Origin: Bacillota bacterium
GTDB lineage: Bacteria; Bacillota; Clostridia; UBA1381
Direction of reading: 5' to 3'
DNA length: 64,000 nt
NCBI GenBank assembly: GCA_029007725.1
Contig: JAQXIJ010000046.1
Coordinates: 1 to 64,000, forward strand
The translations under genes were made by a program, and so were the position numbers. A model generated the notes under the pieces. That model was given only the letters and a program-made list of their open reading frames with translations, did no database searches and was not told the origin of the DNA. This document shows positions 8,430 through 17,700 of the stretch, one piece after another; the first letter of the stretch is position 1; the number at the start of each line of letters is the position of its first letter.

Positions 8430-9284
8430 CTATTTTGTAATAAGCATTGAGCCAAGACCGTACTTGTCGGCAATAGTCTTAACAGTACCGTCGGCTGTAA
8501 GCTCATTAATAGCCTTGTTGACAATCTCTGTAACATCGCTGCCCTTTCTGAATGCTATGCCGTATTCCTGGTCGCCGAAGTTGTTATCCATATTGCAAAC
8601 CAAGTCCGTATAGTCTGATCCCTCGCCAGTCATAGCCAATGCGCATACGCTATCAACAACTGCTGCGTCAGCCGTTCCGGACTTAACCTCCATAAGAGCC
8701 TTTGCCATTGAATCAACCGGTGTATAGTTTACATCCTTGAAAAATTCCTTTGCAGAAACCTTTACGGTATCGTCGTCCTCAATAGTTCCCTGAAGCTTGC
8801 CTTCACCTGTTGATCCCTGCTCGGCTACGACATTTTTCCCTGCAATGTTTGCCATAATTTCGTCTGCCCTATCTTTCTTCATTACAATTGCCTGTGTATT
8901 TTTAAGATACGGATCGGAAATGCTCATGTTTTGCTTTCTTTCTTCTGTTATGCACATACCGTTCCAGATGCAGTCAATGTTCTTCGAGTTAAGCTCAACC
9001 TCTTTTGAATCCCAGTTGATTTCAACAAACTTAGGTTCAACGCCGATTTTTTCGCATACAGCCTTTGCAAGGTCTGTGTCAAAACCGATAAGCTCGCCTT
9101 TGTCATCCTTGTAATTCATCGGAGCGAACAATGTTATACCGATTATAAGCTCCTTCTTGTTCACAACGTATGCCCAGTCGGAAGAACTACTTGATGCGCT
9201 GCTGTCTGTCTGCTGAGTCTTTCCGCATGACGAAAGGCCTATACACATAATTCCTGCCAAAATTAATGATAATACCTTTTTCAT
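8430..9284 (-). CDS. extracellular amino-acid-binding lipoprotein of ABC transporter
   Basis: 284 residues. The N-terminus MKKVLSLILAGIMCIGLSSCG is a lipoprotein signal with lipobox LSSC (Cys20), followed by a Ser-rich linker. The rest is a family 3 solute-binding domain, with LIGFDTDLAKAVCEKIGV, WDSKEVELNSKNIDCIWNGM and the CITEERK/MSISDPY segment. The binding-site Arg/Asp pair typical of alpha-amino-acid binding cannot be assigned with certainty. It is the first gene of the operon, transcribed from the promoter at 9328-9356, SD AAAGGAGAG. The gap to the dehydrogenase gene is 98 bp. Confidence 0.9.
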   Translation of the reverse strand: MKKVLSLILAGIMCIGLSSCGKTQQTDSSASSSSSDWAYVVNKKELIIGITLFAPMNYKDDKGELIGFDTDLAKAVCEKIGVEPKFVEINWDSKEVELNSKNIDCIWNGMCITEERKQNMSISDPYLKNTQAIVMKKDRADEIMANIAGKNVVAEQGSTGEGKLQGTIEDDDTVKVSAKEFFKDVNYTPVDSMAKALMEVKSGTADAAVVDSVCALAMTGEGSDYTDLVCNMDNNFGDQEYGIAFRKGSDVTEIVNKAINELTADGTVKTIADKYGLGSMLITK

Positions 9285-9327
9285 AATTTTCTCTCCTTTT
9301 TCATAACTTAATTTTTAATTCTTTTAC

Positions 9328-9356
9328 AGTATAGCACGTTACTTTAGTGTTGTAAA
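9328..9356 (-). promoter_or_regulatory. sigma-A promoter of the amino-acid transporter operon
   Basis: Minus-strand TTTACA (9351-9356), 17-bp spacer, TATACT (9328-9333). It lies 44 bp before the start codon of the binding protein and just beyond the terminator of the upstream gene. Confidence 0.75.
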
Positions 9357-9410
9357 GTGTTAAAACAATAAAATTGTAGACTTTAGGCATTTTTCACATA
9401 TAAGGCATGC

Positions 9411-9435
9411 AAAAAGAGCAACCGTTTGGTCACTC
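9411..9435 (-). terminator. intrinsic terminator of the gene at 9468-9785
   Basis: Minus-strand stem GAGTGACC / GGTTGCTC (two G-U pairs) around loop AAAC, followed by TTTTT. It separates the small unknown gene from the transporter promoter. Confidence 0.65.
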
Positions 9436-9467
9436 CTTACAACACATTCATTAATTCGGTATGTTTT

Positions 9468-9785
9468 TTATATGTGAATCTTTTCACCGATATACTCGCG
9501 CACGACATATTTGAGCCCAATTGGGGTCACTTCGTTATCCAGAAGCTTCTGTACAAACATCCGGCATTCATTCTTGTTGAAAAACAAATCGTCAAGCATT
9601 TTTTTCTCTGTTTCTTTGCTGCCGTCGGCATAGCACGCCTCTTTGTCTATCTCAACGCCGTAAAATTTAAGGTCGCAATATTCCTCGCTCACACTCGTAA
9701 CGGTAATATAGTAGGCAAGCCGCATTTCGTATGCCACATCGTCCTCTACCTTAACCTTTGCCTCACCAAAAAATTCCTTCTCCAA
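9468..9785 (-). CDS. conserved hypothetical protein with TTG start
   Basis: The start is chosen at TTG 9785 because AAAGGAGG lies 7 nt before it. An upstream TTG (9827) has no SD. 105 residues, acidic in the N-terminal part and without signal peptide or membrane segment. It has an alternating beta/helix pattern and segments such as VAYEMRLAYYITV and CDLKFYGVEIDKE. It resembles small clostridial proteins of unknown function that I can place only tentatively (DUF6514-like). It is monocistronic, flanked by terminators on both sides. No function proposed. Confidence 0.6.
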   Translation of the reverse strand: MEKEFFGEAKVKVEDDVAYEMRLAYYITVTSVSEEYCDLKFYGVEIDKEACYADGSKETEKKMLDDLFFNKNECRMFVQKLLDNEVTPIGLKYVVREYIGEKIHI

Positions 9786-9972
9786 AATTATTCCTCCTTT
9801 TATCAACTGCTCTTTATTATAAGGCAAAAATCATATAAAATCCAGCAAAATATATCGCGCAAAAAAACCCAAATATGTATTTTTCGACTTAGATCCGCAC
9901 ATAATATATTATATGTTAGATATTTTTGTCGTATCTTTGGAAAAGCTGAATTAATATGTCATACGTTTTTAT

Positions 9973-10012
9973 AAAAAAAACGGCACTGCCGTCAGTTTTG
10001 ACGGCAGTGCCG
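9973..10012 (-). terminator. strong intrinsic terminator of the ferredoxin gene
   Basis: Perfect 14-bp stem CGGCACTGCCGTCA / TGACGGCAGTGCCG with a 4-nt loop, followed on the minus strand by eight T residues. Confidence 0.9.
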
Positions 10013-10053
10013 GAGAATACGCAAATCCGGAAAAACCAGATATTGAGCTATGA

Positions 10054-10242
<189 letters not shown>

Positions 10243-10275
10243 CTAAACTATGTGTATATAATATCACAGTTTATT

Positions 10276-11148
10276 TTATTCTTCAAGTTTTTTTAGTAAT
10301 TCTTCATCAATTTTTTCTTGGCAATCTTTTATTTTGCCCTTTTTCAATATACGTACATCCTTTACATCGTATTCCTTAAGCGCGGCTTCCTTTTCAGTGT
10401 CAATCTTCACCTTAACAGTTCCACCCAGTAAATCTACATATTCCACAAAGCCTCGTCCATCCGGAGTTTCGACCAGCGCGCCATGACGCGGAGTTATCCG
10501 AAGCAGCTCTTCATATGCTTCCTGCTCATATTTCAGACAACACATCAGACGCCCGCAAATTCCGGAAATTTTTGTCGGATTGAGCGATAAGCCCTGTTCC
10601 TTTGCCATTTTTATTGAAACGGGCATAAATTCACCGAGAAATTTCGAGCAGCACAGCTCGCGTCCGCAGATACCCAGGCTGCCTATGGTCTTTGCCTCGT
10701 CACGTATTCCTATCTGGCGCAGTTCTATTCTGGTTCTGAAAACCGTGGCAAGGTCTTTTACCAGCTCTCGGAAATCTATTCTTCCGTCCGCGGTGAAATA
10801 AAACAAAACCTTGCTGTTGTCAAATGTATATTCAACCTCAATGAGCTTCATCTCAAGACCGTGTTTTTTAATTTTCTCATTGCAGATTTTAAAGGCTTCC
10901 TTTTCCTTGCGGCTATTTTCCTCCGCCTTTTCCATGTCCTCTGGTGTCGCTATTCTTATAACGTCCTTAAGCGGTTTTACGGCATCCTCGTCCCTGATTT
11001 CGCGCACGCCGATAACCACACTGCCCATTTCGATTCCTCGTGCCGTTTCTACAATTACTTTGTCGCCGGTTTGTATATCCAGCCCCGCCGGATTGAAATG
11101 GTATATTTTCCCTACGGGTTTAAATCTTACCCCTACTATTTTCGTCAT
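10276..11148 (-). CDS. ricT: RicT (YaaT) PSP1-domain regulatory protein
   Basis: 290 residues. The PSP1 domain carries the family's cysteine clusters GICGRELCCSKFL and GICGRLMCCLKYE, which in Bacillus help bind [4Fe-4S] clusters in the RicAFT complex that adjusts RNase Y processing. The N-terminus GVRFKPVGKIYHFNP is also typical. The C-terminal 40 residues are Lys/Glu-rich. It is coupled to the upstream membrane-protein gene by a 4-bp ATGA overlap. RicA and RicF partners are not in this window. The family is well known; the precise role in this organism is inference. Confidence 0.88.
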   Translation of the reverse strand: MTKIVGVRFKPVGKIYHFNPAGLDIQTGDKVIVETARGIEMGSVVIGVREIRDEDAVKPLKDVIRIATPEDMEKAEENSRKEKEAFKICNEKIKKHGLEMKLIEVEYTFDNSKVLFYFTADGRIDFRELVKDLATVFRTRIELRQIGIRDEAKTIGSLGICGRELCCSKFLGEFMPVSIKMAKEQGLSLNPTKISGICGRLMCCLKYEQEAYEELLRITPRHGALVETPDGRGFVEYVDLLGGTVKVKIDTEKEAALKEYDVKDVRILKKGKIKDCQEKIDEELLKKLEE

Positions 11149-11597
11149 TTAATATGCTCCTTCAACTTATCCTGAAATTCCGCGCCAGGTTCAATCACCA
11201 GCGCCTTTGTGCCTTTTTCGTATACTATATAGCAAAACCTTTTGTTCGGCAGAATACTCACACAGCAGTATTTTTTGCTCCGCGGCAGATATTTTCGGCT
11301 GCCGATTACAATTCTGTCAATTTTGTCATATTCAATTCGCTGCACGCTGCTTTTGTGCCCGATTACAGTTTCGACCGAAACTGCCTTTTCGTCCAGAATA
11401 TATGTGTATTTTGCGCCGTATCTGCGATATAATATATATACAGCAACACAGCACATTCCCAAAAGCATCGCAAAACGAATAAGCGGTCGGTTCGACAGGG
11501 CATAGTTTAGCACGTTTCCTCCAGCATACATTACCATCATTATTATAAGTGCGAAAAAAAATTGTTTTCCGCCCGATTGCCTGACTTCAGAATACAT
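11145..11597 (-). CDS. small membrane protein with PH-like tail
   Basis: 150 residues. Two hydrophobic helices (about 12-33 and 41-57) are followed by a soluble beta-rich domain (around 60-150). This layout is typical of bacterial PH-domain/YcxB-like membrane proteins. It is the first gene of a two-gene unit with ricT, overlapping by ATGA. No catalytic motif is visible. It could be a membrane partner or simply a neighbour of RicT; function unknown. Confidence 0.6.
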   Translation of the reverse strand: MYSEVRQSGGKQFFFALIIMMVMYAGGNVLNYALSNRPLIRFAMLLGMCCVAVYILYRRYGAKYTYILDEKAVSVETVIGHKSSVQRIEYDKIDRIVIGSRKYLPRSKKYCCVSILPNKRFCYIVYEKGTKALVIEPGAEFQDKLKEHIK

Positions 11598-11794
11598 CGC
11601 AAAAACTCCTTACATAGTACTAATTATATTATATTCGTTGAACTATGTCAAGCCGAGAGGTTTTTTTTAAGATTATTAACAGTTATTTAAAAAATTTATT
11701 TTTTTTCATGAAATAAATTTATATAAATAACGTACAAAATTCCCGTTTAAAATTCTCTAATTTGACAAAACTGCAAAAGCCTCTGCAAAATCCC

Positions 11795-11823
11795 TTGAAA
11801 AATTTGCTACAATATGATATAAA
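11795..11823 (+). promoter_or_regulatory. candidate promoter of prs
   Basis: TTGAAA (11795-11800), 17-bp spacer, TATAAA (11818-11823), 40 bp before the prs start codon. Confidence 0.6.
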
Positions 11824-11863
11824 TATAGGTGCTATATGTTTTTTATAACTTAGGAGGAATATA

Positions 11864-13003
11864 ATGGAGCAATCAGAAACCAAACCCGTATTTGGGCAGC
11901 TAAGTATCATTAGTATGCGCGGCTGTGAGGAAATCACAAACAAAATTGACTGGTACCTGAAGCAGTTCAGAAAGGATTATGATTCCTGCGACAGCTACAT
12001 CACGCATATCAAGTGTCCTCGTTTCGGCTCGGGCGAAGCGAAGTGCGTTATAAACGAAACTGTGCGCGGACATGATGTATACATCATATGTGATATGTTT
12101 AACCATGGCGTGACCTATACAATGTACGGCGAAGAAAACCGCATGAGCCCCGATGATCATTACCAGGATTTAAAGCGTATAATCGCAGCAATTTCCGGCA
12201 AGGCAAGGCGTGTAACAGTCGTTATGCCGATGCTGTATGAGGGAAGACAGCACCGCAGAACTGCCAGAGAATCTCTCGACTGTGCAATGGCTCTTCAGGA
12301 ACTTGTAAACATGGGTGTTACAAACATCATTACCTTTGACGCGCACGATGCAAGAGTTCAGAACGCAATTCCGCTGTCGGGATTCGATGATGTTCAAACG
12401 ACATACCAGATGATTAAAGCTATTTCAAGAACTGTGCCTGATATTTCCTTTAATAAAGAAGATACTATCGTAATTTCACCCGATGAGGGCGGCATGAAAC
12501 GTGCAATGTACTATTCCTCCGTGCTCGGTCTTGACCTCGGCATGTACTACAAGCGCAGAAACTATTCGGTAATTATTGACGGCAAAAACCCAATTGAGGC
12601 GCACGAATATCTCGGCCGCGACGTTGTCGGCAAGGACGTTATGATTATCGACGATATGATTTCAAGTGGCGAATCTGTTCTTGATATCGGAAAACGTCTG
12701 AAGGAACAGGGTGCAAAAAGAATATTTATATGCACAGCATTCGGTTTGTTCTGCAACGGTCTTGCTAAATTTGACGAGGCCTATAAAAAAGGCGAAATAA
12801 CAAAGGTATATACAACCAATCTTATATATCGACAGCCGGCGCTGCTTGAAAGAGAGTGGTACTGCGAGGTTGATATGTCAAAATATATTTCTCTGCTTAT
12901 CGACACTCTTAACCACGACGATACAATCAGCAATCTGCTCGTACCTGCTCAGAGAATCAAGAAGCTGCTTGACAAAATCAACGCAGAAAAAGAAAATAAA
13001 TAA
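11864..13003 (+). CDS. prs: ribose-phosphate pyrophosphokinase (PRPP synthetase), clostridial long form
   Basis: 379 residues, longer than the about 315-residue classical enzyme, and belonging to the divergent form found in clostridia. It makes PRPP from ribose 5-phosphate and ATP for purine, pyrimidine, histidine and tryptophan synthesis. Visible motifs are MPMLYEGRQHRRTARES (ATP/flexible-loop region), ITFDAHDARVQN (the catalytic and metal-binding His-Asp region) and the PRPP-binding loop VMIIDDMISSGES near 260-272. SD TAGGAGG lies 7 nt before the ATG. It is monocistronic, ending at a bidirectional terminator. Confidence 0.88.
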   Translation: MEQSETKPVFGQLSIISMRGCEEITNKIDWYLKQFRKDYDSCDSYITHIKCPRFGSGEAKCVINETVRGHDVYIICDMFNHGVTYTMYGEENRMSPDDHYQDLKRIIAAISGKARRVTVVMPMLYEGRQHRRTARESLDCAMALQELVNMGVTNIITFDAHDARVQNAIPLSGFDDVQTTYQMIKAISRTVPDISFNKEDTIVISPDEGGMKRAMYYSSVLGLDLGMYYKRRNYSVIIDGKNPIEAHEYLGRDVVGKDVMIIDDMISSGESVLDIGKRLKEQGAKRIFICTAFGLFCNGLAKFDEAYKKGEITKVYTTNLIYRQPALLEREWYCEVDMSKYISLLIDTLNHDDTISNLLVPAQRIKKLLDKINAEKENK

Positions 13004-13011
13004 CAAAAAAT

Positions 13012-13059
13012 GGCGTTTCTCAATAAGTGATTTTATCACCAATCAAGAAAACGCCTTTT
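13012..13059. terminator. bidirectional terminator between prs and the membrane-protein gene
   Basis: Long inverted repeat with outer arms GGCGTTT / AAACGCC and inner GTGAT / ATCAC, flanked by T-runs on both sides. It can serve prs (+) and the convergent DUF975-type gene (-). Confidence 0.75.
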
Positions 13060-13069
13060 CAGTTTTTTA

Positions 13070-13933
13070 TCAGAATCCTGCAAACGGGTCATTATATCTG
13101 TTTTCGCCGTATTTTGAATATGCGTCCGCTTTGCCGCTGAGTTCGAGATAAAGCTGTGCCACAGTCGCTTCTATATACGGCATAACCAGCACGGGTCCAA
13201 CACAGCACAAAAACATTGCCGCGACATACCAACCTGCAAAAGATAACAGCAGTTTGACCATTGCCCATTTGTTGCCGTACATCATTTCCTTGCTCTTGTC
13301 GAGCGCCGTTCTCCAGCTCATGTCCGGATTTTCCGCCGCAATATATTCTACCATATAATATTGCAAGGTTTTTATATATGCCGGTACAGAGAATATCACT
13401 GTGATTACAAACCACATCGTCATGAGTCCGACCATCTCCGCCGCCGCTGGCACGCTGCCTGCCCGTACGCTATCTGTCAGCATCAAAAGCTTGTCTATAA
13501 GATTAAACTTCCACATCCCAAGAACAAGTGGAACAAATGCCAATAGCGACCACAAAAATATTACAAGCGATTTCATAAAAGTGACAATCACCGCATTTTT
13601 ATAGTTATCCCTAAACGGATTCAAAAGCCAATTAAGGTTTGCATCACCCTCTGAAGCCTTAAGCACAAGCTTTTTAAGTCCTATTCCAAGCGGTCCGGCA
13701 ATAAAAACTGACGCGGCTAGCGCAATGATAAGCAGTCCCGCCGCAGTCGACACCACCGCCAGAATTTTGGTATTTGACATATTGGAAAAATTAATGTTCT
13801 GCACCTTGTTTCCCCAAAATCCGCCCAATCCGCCGCCAATAAGATTGTTTGCAAAACAACCTATGAGTATAATAAAATATGCCCGCGATAGCACAATTTT
13901 TGCACGATATTTAATTATTTTTCTGTCAAACAT
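13070..13933 (-). CDS. DUF975-family integral membrane protein
   Basis: Start set at ATG 13933 (MFDRK...), preceded by GGAGGCGATTTT. 287 residues with about five or six hydrophobic helices (near 16-36, 68-92, 125-150, 165-195, 230-260). It has the DUF975-like pattern ALDKSKEMMYGNKW in the second half, shared with clostridial membrane proteins of unknown function. The C-terminal tail is short, polar and cytoplasmic or extracellular (undetermined). It is monocistronic and convergent with prs. No catalytic motif is seen. Confidence 0.72.
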   Translation of the reverse strand: MFDRKIIKYRAKIVLSRAYFIILIGCFANNLIGGGLGGFWGNKVQNINFSNMSNTKILAVVSTAAGLLIIALAASVFIAGPLGIGLKKLVLKASEGDANLNWLLNPFRDNYKNAVIVTFMKSLVIFLWSLLAFVPLVLGMWKFNLIDKLLMLTDSVRAGSVPAAAEMVGLMTMWFVITVIFSVPAYIKTLQYYMVEYIAAENPDMSWRTALDKSKEMMYGNKWAMVKLLLSFAGWYVAAMFLCCVGPVLVMPYIEATVAQLYLELSGKADAYSKYGENRYNDPFAGF

Positions 13934-14010
13934 AAAATCGCCTCCGTTCACAGAATGATTATATCATATTTTTTCCCATCCTGCAAGCAAAAAGCTGAAG
14001 ATATTGCATA

Positions 14011-14214
14011 TTAAAGCATTATATCTGGTTTTCTGTTTTTCATTCCGTCAACATATCTGCGCATTTCGTTTTTTGATCGGATCCTGTGCGTTCCATCGAT
14101 CACCTCGCGCTTTTCTTCATCGCTCATGCCTGAAAACACCTCAAGTGCTTCAGGATTTTGTGCCAAAGCCATTCCAAACCCCATAGGCAAATCTTTTAAA
14201 ATATCATCCTTCAT
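14011..14214 (-). CDS. small hypothetical protein, second of a coupled pair
   Basis: 67 residues, soluble and mainly helical. Its core FSGMSDEEKREVIDGTHRIRSKNEMRRYVDGM recalls the C-terminal helix pair of YdeI/OmpD-associated small proteins (split here as FSGMSDEEKREVI and TRIRS-like HRIRSKNEMR). Start ATG 14214 overlaps the upstream gene's stop (ATGA), and SD GGAGGTAACG is inside that gene. Both small proteins look like halves of one functional unit. Function unknown. Confidence 0.6.
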   Translation of the reverse strand: MKDDILKDLPMGFGMALAQNPEALEVFSGMSDEEKREVIDGTHRIRSKNEMRRYVDGMKNRKPDIML

Positions 14215-14405
14215 TTAAGCGTTACCTCCCCTCCTGTAATTTCTTCGCGCATGGCGCTGTCCGCCGCCTTTTCCAGTTTTTCAAGACTCGTAACCTTGCT
14301 TTCCTTTTCCCAAAGCCGCTTTTTCACATTGTCGGGCAGGGAATTAAAAAAATCCAGCGACGCCTCCTCTGATGCTATAAGCTCACTTAAATCTGCATAT
14401 TCCAT
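14211..14405 (-). CDS. small hypothetical protein, first of a coupled pair
   Basis: 64 residues, acidic and helical, with no signal peptide. The segment SLDFFNSLPDNVKKRLWEKE is reminiscent of short helical domains that occur near YdeI-like proteins. The ATG follows GGAGCGAAAGAA. It overlaps the next gene by 4 bp, indicating translational coupling. Not recognised further. Confidence 0.55.
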   Translation of the reverse strand: MEYADLSELIASEEASLDFFNSLPDNVKKRLWEKESKVTSLEKLEKAADSAMREEITGGEVTLK

Positions 14406-14600
14406 TTCTTTCGCTCCTTTTTTGCATATTTTTTCTTCTGAAAAACAGTATCTGCAATATTTTTATAATTATAACATATACCCGTGTTCTGAAATAAAAA
14501 TTTTGCAGTTAGGAAAATTTTATCCTGCAAACCGAATTAAATGTGCGCAGCGCGGAATTTTATTCTGAATCGTCTCATATTGTTGATTATAGCCTGTCTG

Positions 14601-14629
14601 AAAACCGACAAAATATATGTCGGTTTTTA
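14601..14629 (+). terminator. terminator-like hairpin with no obvious gene ending at it
   Basis: Stem AAAACCGACA / TGTCGGTTTT, 7-nt loop, T-run on the plus side. The nearest plus-strand gene upstream ends 1.6 kb away, and the small-gene pair starts on the minus strand at 14405. The interval 14406-14600 contains another inverted repeat (TTTGCAG near 14505 / CTGCAAA near 14530) and no reading frame I accept. Confidence 0.55.
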
Positions 14630-14662
14630 TCAATTAAGGCATAAAATTGTTAAATATTGAAC

Positions 14663-14691
14663 TTGACTAAACATAAAATTTTCTCTATAAT
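14663..14691 (+). promoter_or_regulatory. promoter of the activase-like gene
   Basis: TTGACT (14663-14668), 17-bp spacer, TATAAT (14686-14691), 24 bp before the ATG at 14716. Confidence 0.75.
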
Positions 14692-14715
14692 ATTGGATAG
14701 ATTGAGGTGATATAT

Positions 14716-17700
14716 ATGAATTTAAAGATGGGAGTTGACGTCGGCTCTACCACAGTCAAGGTAATAGTTCTCGACGAAAACAACAATACATTGTTCGCAG
14801 AATATATGCGCCATTATTCGGATATAAAAAGTACAGTGCTGTCACTGTTTGATAAAGTTCTACATACCTTTGGAAATCGTACGTTCAGCGTTACAATAAC
14901 GGGTTCGGGCGGACTTCTGCTGTCAAAGATGCTTAATCTGCCGTTTGTGCAGGAGGTAATCGCAACTAAGCAGGCGGTTACGGAATTTCTGCACGAAACC
15001 GACGTTGTTATTGAACTCGGCGGCGAGGATGCAAAAATCCTTTACCTTTCAAACGGACTTGAACAGCGAATGAACGGCACCTGCGCCGGCGGCACAGGTT
15101 CATTTATTGACCAAATGTCGATTCTTCTAAAAACCGATGCGCAGGGGCTTAACGCTCTTGCCGAAAAACATGAAAATATCTACCCCATTGCGGCACGATG
15201 CGGTGTTTTTGCAAAATCAGATGTTCAGCCTCTTCTGAACGAAGGCGCAAAGCGCGAGGACATAGCCGCTTCGATCCTTCAGGCGGTCGTAACACAAACG
15301 ATTTCGGGGCTTGCCCAAGGGCGGCCTATAAAAGGAAATATCGTTTTTCTCGGCGGTCCGCTGCACTTTCTCACTCAGCTCAGAAAGCAGTTTGAAGAAA
15401 CTTTAAAACATAATGCAAAAAGCTTCACCACACCGGAAAACGCGCAGCTTTTTGTTGCGCTAGGCGCAGCGCTTGTGCGCAATACCGAAAGCCGAACTAT
15501 AGGCTGCCTCATTGACGAACTCAAAAACGCGCATGCAGTTGATGCCGAAATAACGCGCATGCGCGCGCTTTTCTTAAATGATGCTGAAAAAGAGGAATTT
15601 TTTGAAAGGCATTCGGGGGCAAAAGCTATCCGCAGCGATATTTCAAAAGCAATGGGCGAAACCTTTCTCGGTCTTGACATAGGTTCAACCACTATAAAAG
15701 CGGTTTTAATCGACCGCGATGGTAAAATTTTGTATGACTTTTACGGCAAAAACGAAGCAAGTCCTATCGTAATGGGGCTCTCGATATTAAAGGATTTGTA
15801 CAGCAAACTCCCCGAAGGAGCATACATTGCAAATGCCTGTGCGACAGGCTACGGAGAACAGCTGATGAAAACAGCGTTCCGTATTCCGGAGGGCGAAATC
15901 GAAACCATCGCGCACTATACTGCGGCAAATTTCTTTCTGCCCAACGTTGATTTTATAATTGATATCGGCGGTCAAGACATGAAGTGCATGAAGATAAAAA
16001 ACGGCGTAATTGACTCGATTATGCTCAACGAAGCGTGTTCCTCCGGTTGCGGTTCCTTTATACAGACCTTTGCCGAAAGCCTTGGATACAGTACGGTAGA
16101 TTTTGCCAACGAGGCTCTTAAGAGCCAAAATCCGGTTGACCTCGGCACTCGCTGCACCGTTTTTATGAACTCCCGCGTGAAGCAGGCGCAAAAGGAAGGC
16201 GCAACGGTCGGCGACATTTCCGCCGGTCTGTCATACTCGGTTGTCCGAAACGCCCTCTACAAAGTAATAAAGCTTCGTGACCCGGCTCTTATGGGCCAAA
16301 AGGTTGTTGTGCAGGGCGGAACCTTCAACAACAATGCAATTCTGCGCGCTTTTGAGCTTGTTTCGGGCAAGGAGGTAGTTCGTCCCGACATCGCCGGAAT
16401 CATGGGTGCTTTCGGTTCGGCGCTTATTGCACGCAACCGTTACAACGGCAAAAAAGCAAATATTCTGCGTGCGGACGAAATTGACAGCTTCAAGTTCTCT
16501 GGGAAGCTTATCCGCTGTGGAAAATGCTCAAACCATTGCCAGCTGACAATAACCACCTTTGACGACGGCAGAAAATTCATTTCCGGAAACCGCTGCGAAC
16601 GCGGCGCAGGTGCTGACAAAATCAGTCACGACTACCCGAATCTTTATGAATATAAGTTTAAACGCGCATTTGATTATGTGCCGCTTGACGAAAAGGACGC
16701 ACATCGCGGTACAATCGGTATTCCACGTGTGCTTAATATATACGAAAACTTTCCGCTCTGGTTCACATTCTTCACCGAACTGGGCTTTAGAGTGCAAATT
16801 TCGCCTAAATCCTCGCACAAGGTTTATGAACTTGGAATTGATTCAATGCCGTCCGAATCGGTCTGCTATCCGGCAAAGCTGGTTCACGGACACATAAGAA
16901 GCCTGCTCGACGCCGGCATAAAAACTATTTTCTATCCATGCGTACCTTATGAGCAGATTGAATACGAAGATGCGGGCAATCACTACAACTGTCCGATTGT
17001 CACCTCATATCCGGAGGTTATAAAAAACAATCTGGACGAACTGAGAGCAGACGGAATAACATATATGTATCCGTTCATCAATCTTGCAGACAGGCCGTCA
17101 TTTATCCGTCAGATGTATAAAACTCTCCGACAGTTTGGCATAACACAACACGAAATTTCTGTCGCAGCAGAAAAAGGCTTTGCCGAACTTGCGCACTATA
17201 AGGCAGATGTGCGAAAAAAGGGCGAGGAAACAATTATGTGGCTTGACGAACACGACGCGCACGGCATAGTTCTTGCCGGACGTCCGTATCACATAGACCC
17301 CGAAATAAACCACGGCATTCCGCATATGATAAACACTCTCGGGTTTGCGGTTCTGACCGAGGACTCCATCGCGCATCTCGGGCATTTGCAGCGTGATATT
17401 CGAGTTGTTGACCAGTGGGCATATCACACACGCCTTTACGAAGCTGCGGCAGAAGTCATCAAAAACAACCGCCTTGAGCTTGTTCAGCTGAATTCGTTCG
17501 GATGTGGACTGGATGCTGTAACAACGGATCAGGTACAGGAAATTTTGCAGTCGCACCAAAGAATTTATACCGCACTGAAAATTGACGAAATCTCTAATCT
17601 GGGCACCGCAAGAATACGAATCCGTTCGCTCAAGGCAGCGATAAAGGAACGTTCGGACAACAATTTTGTGCCGAAGATCGCAGAGCCGTACACAATTCGT

